NCBI GenBank assembly: GCA_944990035.1 | Contig: CALYLX010000149.1 | Span: forward strand, 124,001 to 188,000 | Origin: Clitopilus passeckerianus | Taxonomy: Eukaryota; Basidiomycota; Agaricomycetes; Agaricales; Entolomataceae | Reading direction: 5' to 3' | DNA length: 64,000 bases | Shown: positions 59,989 through 64,000 of the stretch, piece after piece | Layout: the number at the start of each line of letters is the position of its first letter | How positions within the stretch are numbered: position 1 is the first letter of the stretch | Position numbers and translations under genes: made by a program | Notes under the pieces: model-generated | The model's input: the letters and a program-made list of their open reading frames with translations, nothing else | The model's database searches: none | What the model was told of the DNA's origin: nothing

Positions 59989-61353
59989 ATGCTCTTCAGC
60001 ACGGTCTTTACCCTTTCTCTCGCCGCACTTTCTGCGGCCCTGCCCAGGAAGCGTGCGCCTTTCCAGGTGATCAGCAAGTGTACGGTGCCCAATACCGTCG
60101 CTTTGACCTTCGTGCGTCCTAATTATCGAGTTCTGTCCCGCCCGCCTTTTGACACGTTCGCCTAGGATGATGGCCCCTATGTCTACCTGTGTGTCCCGCG
60201 GATTATGCCCAACTAACTTCTCTCTTACATCCGGGATAGGTACGATATCAGCAAGGCTCTCGTTGCGGCTGGTGCCAAAGGAACCTTCTTCTTCAGTACG
60301 CCACGTCCTAGCTCCTTTCTGTCTTCGTCGTTAACAGAACGCCTTTCTAGATGGCAACAACTGTTCGTATTCATTCTTCGCCCAGGGCGAGATCATCCAA
60401 TGACGTGAATGTTCCCAGATGGCTGTATCTACAGTGAAGAGAACGCGAAACGCGTGAAGTACGCGTACGATAAAGGTCACCAGATTGCGTCCCACACATG
60501 GAGTCATGCAAATCTATCGTCTTTGTCCTGGGATCAGAGTGGGTCCACCAACGTTATCTAGCCGGTTCCCTCGGCGCTTACACTTGGCATCCTTTCTTCT
60601 AGTTCATGACGAGTACTGGCGCGTCGAAGGTCAGTCATTACCAGCCCTCAACTCGAAACGCGCTTACTGAGATATGGGCTTGTAGAGGCATTCCAGAAGA
60701 TTGTTGGCGTTACTCCTGCTTTCATGCGACCTCGTCTGTGCTTCTTTCATTTCGCGCTACATTAAAGCCTAATGTACCTCTTCTTCCAGCCTATGGCGAG
60801 TACAATGACCTTGTTAAGTCTGTTTCCGATCTTCGCCACCAGGACATGGTCATCTGGGACTTCGAGTACGTTCATGCAACCCTGACTCCTGCTCTGCCCA
60901 CTGACTTGTTCGCGTACAGTTCTGGCGATTCCACCGGTTCCACCACTGCTCAGACCAAGGCTGCCTACGACCAAATTATCGCCCGGCATCCCAGCACCAT
61001 CCTTGCTCTGAACCATGAGGTTTATCGTGAGTACATTCCGCTTCCTACGTTGACATTGCGATGCTAATATCGTCCCCGCACAGAACAAACTGCGTACGTC
61101 TTGACTAACCTATTTTTTTTTCTCACTTTATGCTCACCCATTTCGCTCGCCCTTTCCAGTCAAGTCGTCATTCCCTACGTGATCCAGAAACTCCAGGCTG
61201 CTGGGTATAAGCTCGTCACCGTCGCCGAATGTGTCGGCGGCCTGCCACCATACCAGAGCGTCGGTACTCCCGGTGTTCGTGATGTATGTTGTCTAAATAC
61301 AACCATTCGAGCCTTCACTGACTCCTCCTTTCCAGGCTACCTGGACCTGCTAA
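59989..61353 (+). CDS. Secreted polysaccharide (chitin) deacetylase, CE4/NodB family, paralogue 3 (247 aa)
   Basis: Exons 59989-60111, 60166-60188, 60240-60295, 60351-60362, 60419-60538, 60603-60629, 60686-60733, 60790-60865, 60920-61026, 61084-61093, 61160-61283, 61336-61353 (744 nt). Signal peptide MLFSTVFTLSLAALSAALP and a PRKR Kex2-type site. CE4 motifs TFDDGP, HTWSH, RPPYG, WDFDSGD, LALNHE are all present; ends ATWTC. The 12-nt exon is conserved with the other two genes, but their single 241-nt exon is here cut by three introns into 48+76+107+10 nt (sum still 241). One extra Gly (CVGGLPPYQ) distinguishes the C-terminal part. Probably a wall-acting chitin deacetylase. Confidence 0.9.
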
Positions 61354-62064
61354 ATGATTCGCGGACTGCTTCTCACACCTTTCTCCCTCTCGGACTCGCA
61401 CTCGTTGCAATATTCACCATGAACATTCATATTCCATGTCGCGTCACGCTATCCTCCAATACCTCGTACTTGCAATACCATATACTACTCGTGTAATGGA
61501 ATCTTCGGGTATCTACTTGGACTCCTATTCGGACACTGTTATATCACATCTGTTGGATATTACCTTCGTGCTATGGACTTTGTACTGTTCTTCATGTACA
61601 TCTGATGGTTAATGATCACGTTGTAGAAAACTTTGCCAGGTCGGTTGATCTCAGGCTCAAACCATGAGCCTATTCTCGATGAAAATACCGGCTGTCTTTG
61701 ACCGTGATCAGTGATGCCCTGGAGCTGTTATTTTCATGCAACGCGTCCTTTTGAGTCTGCGAGAACTCTACCACGACGACGGGAATGCACACACTACACT
61801 CAACTGCACTCAACCTTGTCGCGTTGAGCGCTAACCACCATTGTTTGAGGTCACGTTATTCCATTCCTCGGGCGCTTGTGAATTTCCGAGTCTCCTTCAA
61901 ATGCTGTGCGGCACTCTGGCTTGTTTACTCGCCAATACCTGGTTGGAGACTGGGTCCTGTTCTGTCCTTGCGATCTGCGTAACCACCGACGGGACCCCGT
62001 CTATTGTTGCCCTATCTATGCCGTTACGCCCAACGCCTCTAAGGATCAGCGAAGGATACCCGCA
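61354..62064. other. Upstream region of the NLR gene
   Basis: No supported separate gene. The NLR frame is open upstream of the chosen ATG to about 61906, so an upstream start or extra N-terminal exon is possible. Confidence 0.35.
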
Positions 62065-64000
62065 ATGATGAATGCAATCGCCAGGTCAACTCATTCGAAC
62101 AATGTCTACAACGCTACCAACGTGACCTTCAACACCACTGTAAATGCACCAATTTCTTCGAAAGGTAAGATCCCTTGCGTCCCGCCTCGTATTCAACCAT
62201 TGTCAACTCTCGTTGTCCAGTCAGCGAGTGGTTGTTCAAATTCACATCCGTCAATCAGTACGCGATTCAGAACGAAACCTACGAGAAAGTTTCGGCCGGA
62301 ACGTGTCTTTGGATCCTTGAAGAGCCAAAGTTCGAGGATTGGATATCTCAGCGCTCTGATACCTTTTGGGGAGTCGGTATTCGTGAGTTCCCATGACTTA
62401 TTAGCTACGATTTCCTCCAACCTAATGACGACGTAGCTGGAGCTGGCAAGACTATCCTTGCGTAAGTCCCTTTGCTTCTTTGCACTGCACCTCTCGGCTT
62501 AACGCTGTTTTGCTAGTTCATTCGTTATACATCACCTTGAAACGCGAGCCAACATCACTGGCGCTCGTGAGGCGGTTGCCTTCTTCTATTGCCGTTACAA
62601 CAACAACCCGTCTATTTCCGACGTCATTGCTTCTCTTCTGCTTCAGCTTGTGCATGCGTCGGAGGAAGTGGAGCGGCAAGTCCAGGGTACACTATACGCC
62701 ACTTGCACTAAGCAACAGACTGAGCCGAGTCAGTCAGCCCTGGAGACAGCTCTCCGATCGGCGATAACTTTAGTTCCGAGAGTTTTTCTTGTCGTGGATG
62801 CTCTGGACGAACTGCGAGACTCTGTTCGCGAGGAACTTGTGACTGTTTTGATATCCTTGGACCGCTCCCTTTTCTTGACGTCTCGCGAGTCGAGCATTGA
62901 AGCTTTACGTCAACCGGACATTCACATTCGAGCACCTTATAAAGACTTCCAGACATTTATTGAGGGAGAAATCAACCGTCTGCCAAAACTCCGGCTACTC
63001 CTTCGAAATCGACAAGAAGTCCGTCTCGAGGTGGTTGATAGGATACTCAAGAAGTCAGATGGCATGTGCGTTGCTCGCTCGATATTTCCGAACGACGCTA
63101 ACTTTCCACCCCATAGGTTTCTTCTATCAGCACTTCAGGTTTCTGCCTTAGAAGGCGTAACTACAGTTTCAATGCTACTCAGAACGATTGAAGAGCTACC
63201 AACGACCCTCGCTGACATGTATGAACTGACACTCCTGAGAATTAATGCTCAGAGCGAAGAGGAGAGCTCGCTTGCCATGCGAGCCATCCTTTGGGTCACC
63301 TACGCTGTCCGGCCTTTGAAGTCTCCGCAACTTCTGGCAGCGCTGGCAGTGGATCTGGGCTCAAGCACGCTGGATCCAGAAGCTGTCACGGATGAGAAGA
63401 TACTGATTTCTCTCTGTTGTGGGCTAATTACGACAAATGATGAAACTGGATTCCGTTTAATCCGTAGGTCGTACTTGCTTTACTTGAGAATCACTAGCTA
63501 ATATCCGAACAGATTACACGACCCACGATTTCTTTAGAAATCATCGCAAAGAACCATTCGATGACCCACACACTCTAGCTGCCACAGTCTGCGCTATCTA
63601 CCGAGGTGTTTCAGGTCTGGACTCCATGGAGGCATCTGGCACGATTTCCCTGCGACTCGCACAGGCTCGTTGCGCTTTCATTAGATATGCGACGGAACAT
63701 TTAGGGCATCATACTTATCAGTCCACTCTTGTGCACGGTGGAAGAATACCCCACCACGTTCAACATTTTCTTTCCCAGCGATCCTCCCTGTTGATTTCCA
63801 GAAAATCTCTTCCTGTACCCCTCTTCAGTTCGAACTTTGACCGGTGTGGCGTGGCTCACTTTGCTGCGCTCCACGGCCTCCTACGATGGTTCGAAGACCT
63901 GTCGGAAACCAGTGAACTAGACCAACCGTCTGATAGGGGAATTCCTCCGCTTGGTTACGCGTGTTCTGGAGGTCACACGTCTGTCGTGAATTTCCTTCTT
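62065..64000 (+). CDS. NACHT-type STAND NTPase with ankyrin repeats (fungal NLR), 3' end outside window
   Basis: Exons 62065-62164, 62221-62382, 62437-62461, 62517-63065, 63117-63463, 63513 to beyond 64000; 557 residues visible. A short N-terminal stretch rich in Asn/Thr/Val (SNNVYNATNVTFNTTVNAP) comes first. Then WILEEPKFEDWI, a P-loop GIPGAGKT (86-93), Walker B FLVVDALDEL (Asp190, Asp193) and LTSRES (sensor-like). A winged-helix-type stretch follows (LLRTIEELPTTLADMYELTL, WVTYAVRPLKSPQLLAALAV), then HYTTHDFF. Near the edge the first ankyrin-like units appear (VAHFAALHGLLRWF, PPLGYACSGGHTSVVNFLL). Such proteins act in fungal non-self recognition and programmed cell death. No known effector domain is seen at the N-terminus with this start. 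Confidence 0.82.

Noticed and set aside
54246..61353. Terpene biosynthetic gene cluster
   Set aside because: Neighbours are a DHHC transferase, CE4 enzymes and an NLR; the only P450 is 37 kb away. No cluster logic.
1..64000. CRISPR array, bacterial operons, viral genome
   Set aside because: The window is intron-rich fungal nuclear DNA; no spaced repeats or viral gene sets were seen.

Overview
The window looks like nuclear DNA of a mushroom-forming basidiomycete (Agaricomycetes). Genes are dense and rich in short introns (mostly 45-65 nt, GT-AG, CTNAY-like branch sites, frequent micro-exons). The families also fit: DUF1752/GATA_AreA + DUF3295 regulator, CYP63-like P450, short CE4 deacetylases, Tri5-type terpene synthase, NACHT-ankyrin NLR, F-box/LRR proteins. 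All gene models below were spliced by hand from the sequence. Frame, exon phase and family motifs were checked, but no search or transcript data were available.

Layout. 1-4.3 kb: two tandem minus-strand GPI-type secreted glycoproteins of the 'macrofage activating glycoprotein' family, the first running off the left edge. 4.7-5.6 kb: HMG/YABBY-like chromatin protein (+). 6.5-8.1 kb: F-box protein with an in-frame stop (-). 8.4-10.75 kb: 17-exon aldehyde dehydrogenase (-). 11.7-12.1 kb: transposase helix-turn-helix relic. 12.8-13.5 kb: unrecognised 208-aa protein (-). 15.3-16.5 kb: CE4 deacetylase 1 (+). 16.9-19.3 kb: P450 (-). 20.2-20.7 kb: DDE transposase C-terminal relic (+). 22.3-23.4 kb: single zinc-finger regulator (+). 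25.8-27.8 kb: F-box/LRR protein (+). 27.8-33.5 kb: gene-poor. 33.5-39.6 kb: 1572-aa GATA_AreA/DUF3295 regulator (+). 42.9-46.6 kb: 973-aa Zn2Cys6 factor (+). 46.6-51.8 kb: gene-poor with a decayed duplicated segment. 51.8-53.0 kb: CE4 deacetylase 2 (+). 54.2-55.6 kb: terpene synthase pseudogene (-) carrying a 199-bp MITE. 56.1-57.2 kb: intact terpene synthase (+), head to head with the pseudogene. 57.6-59.1 kb: DHHC palmitoyltransferase (-). 60.0-61.35 kb: CE4 deacetylase 3 (+). 62.1 kb to the end: NLR (+, cut by the right edge).

There is no obvious single pathway. The genes are a mix of wall-remodelling and secreted proteins (three CE4 enzymes, two GPI glycoproteins), oxidative metabolism (ALDH, P450), sesquiterpene synthesis, regulators and a self/non-self type receptor. 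The most notable signals are splicing oddities (a 1-nt exon in the DHHC gene, a 6-nt exon that completes a zinc cluster, several GC-AG introns) and the MITE that splits the last codons of the dead terpene synthase.
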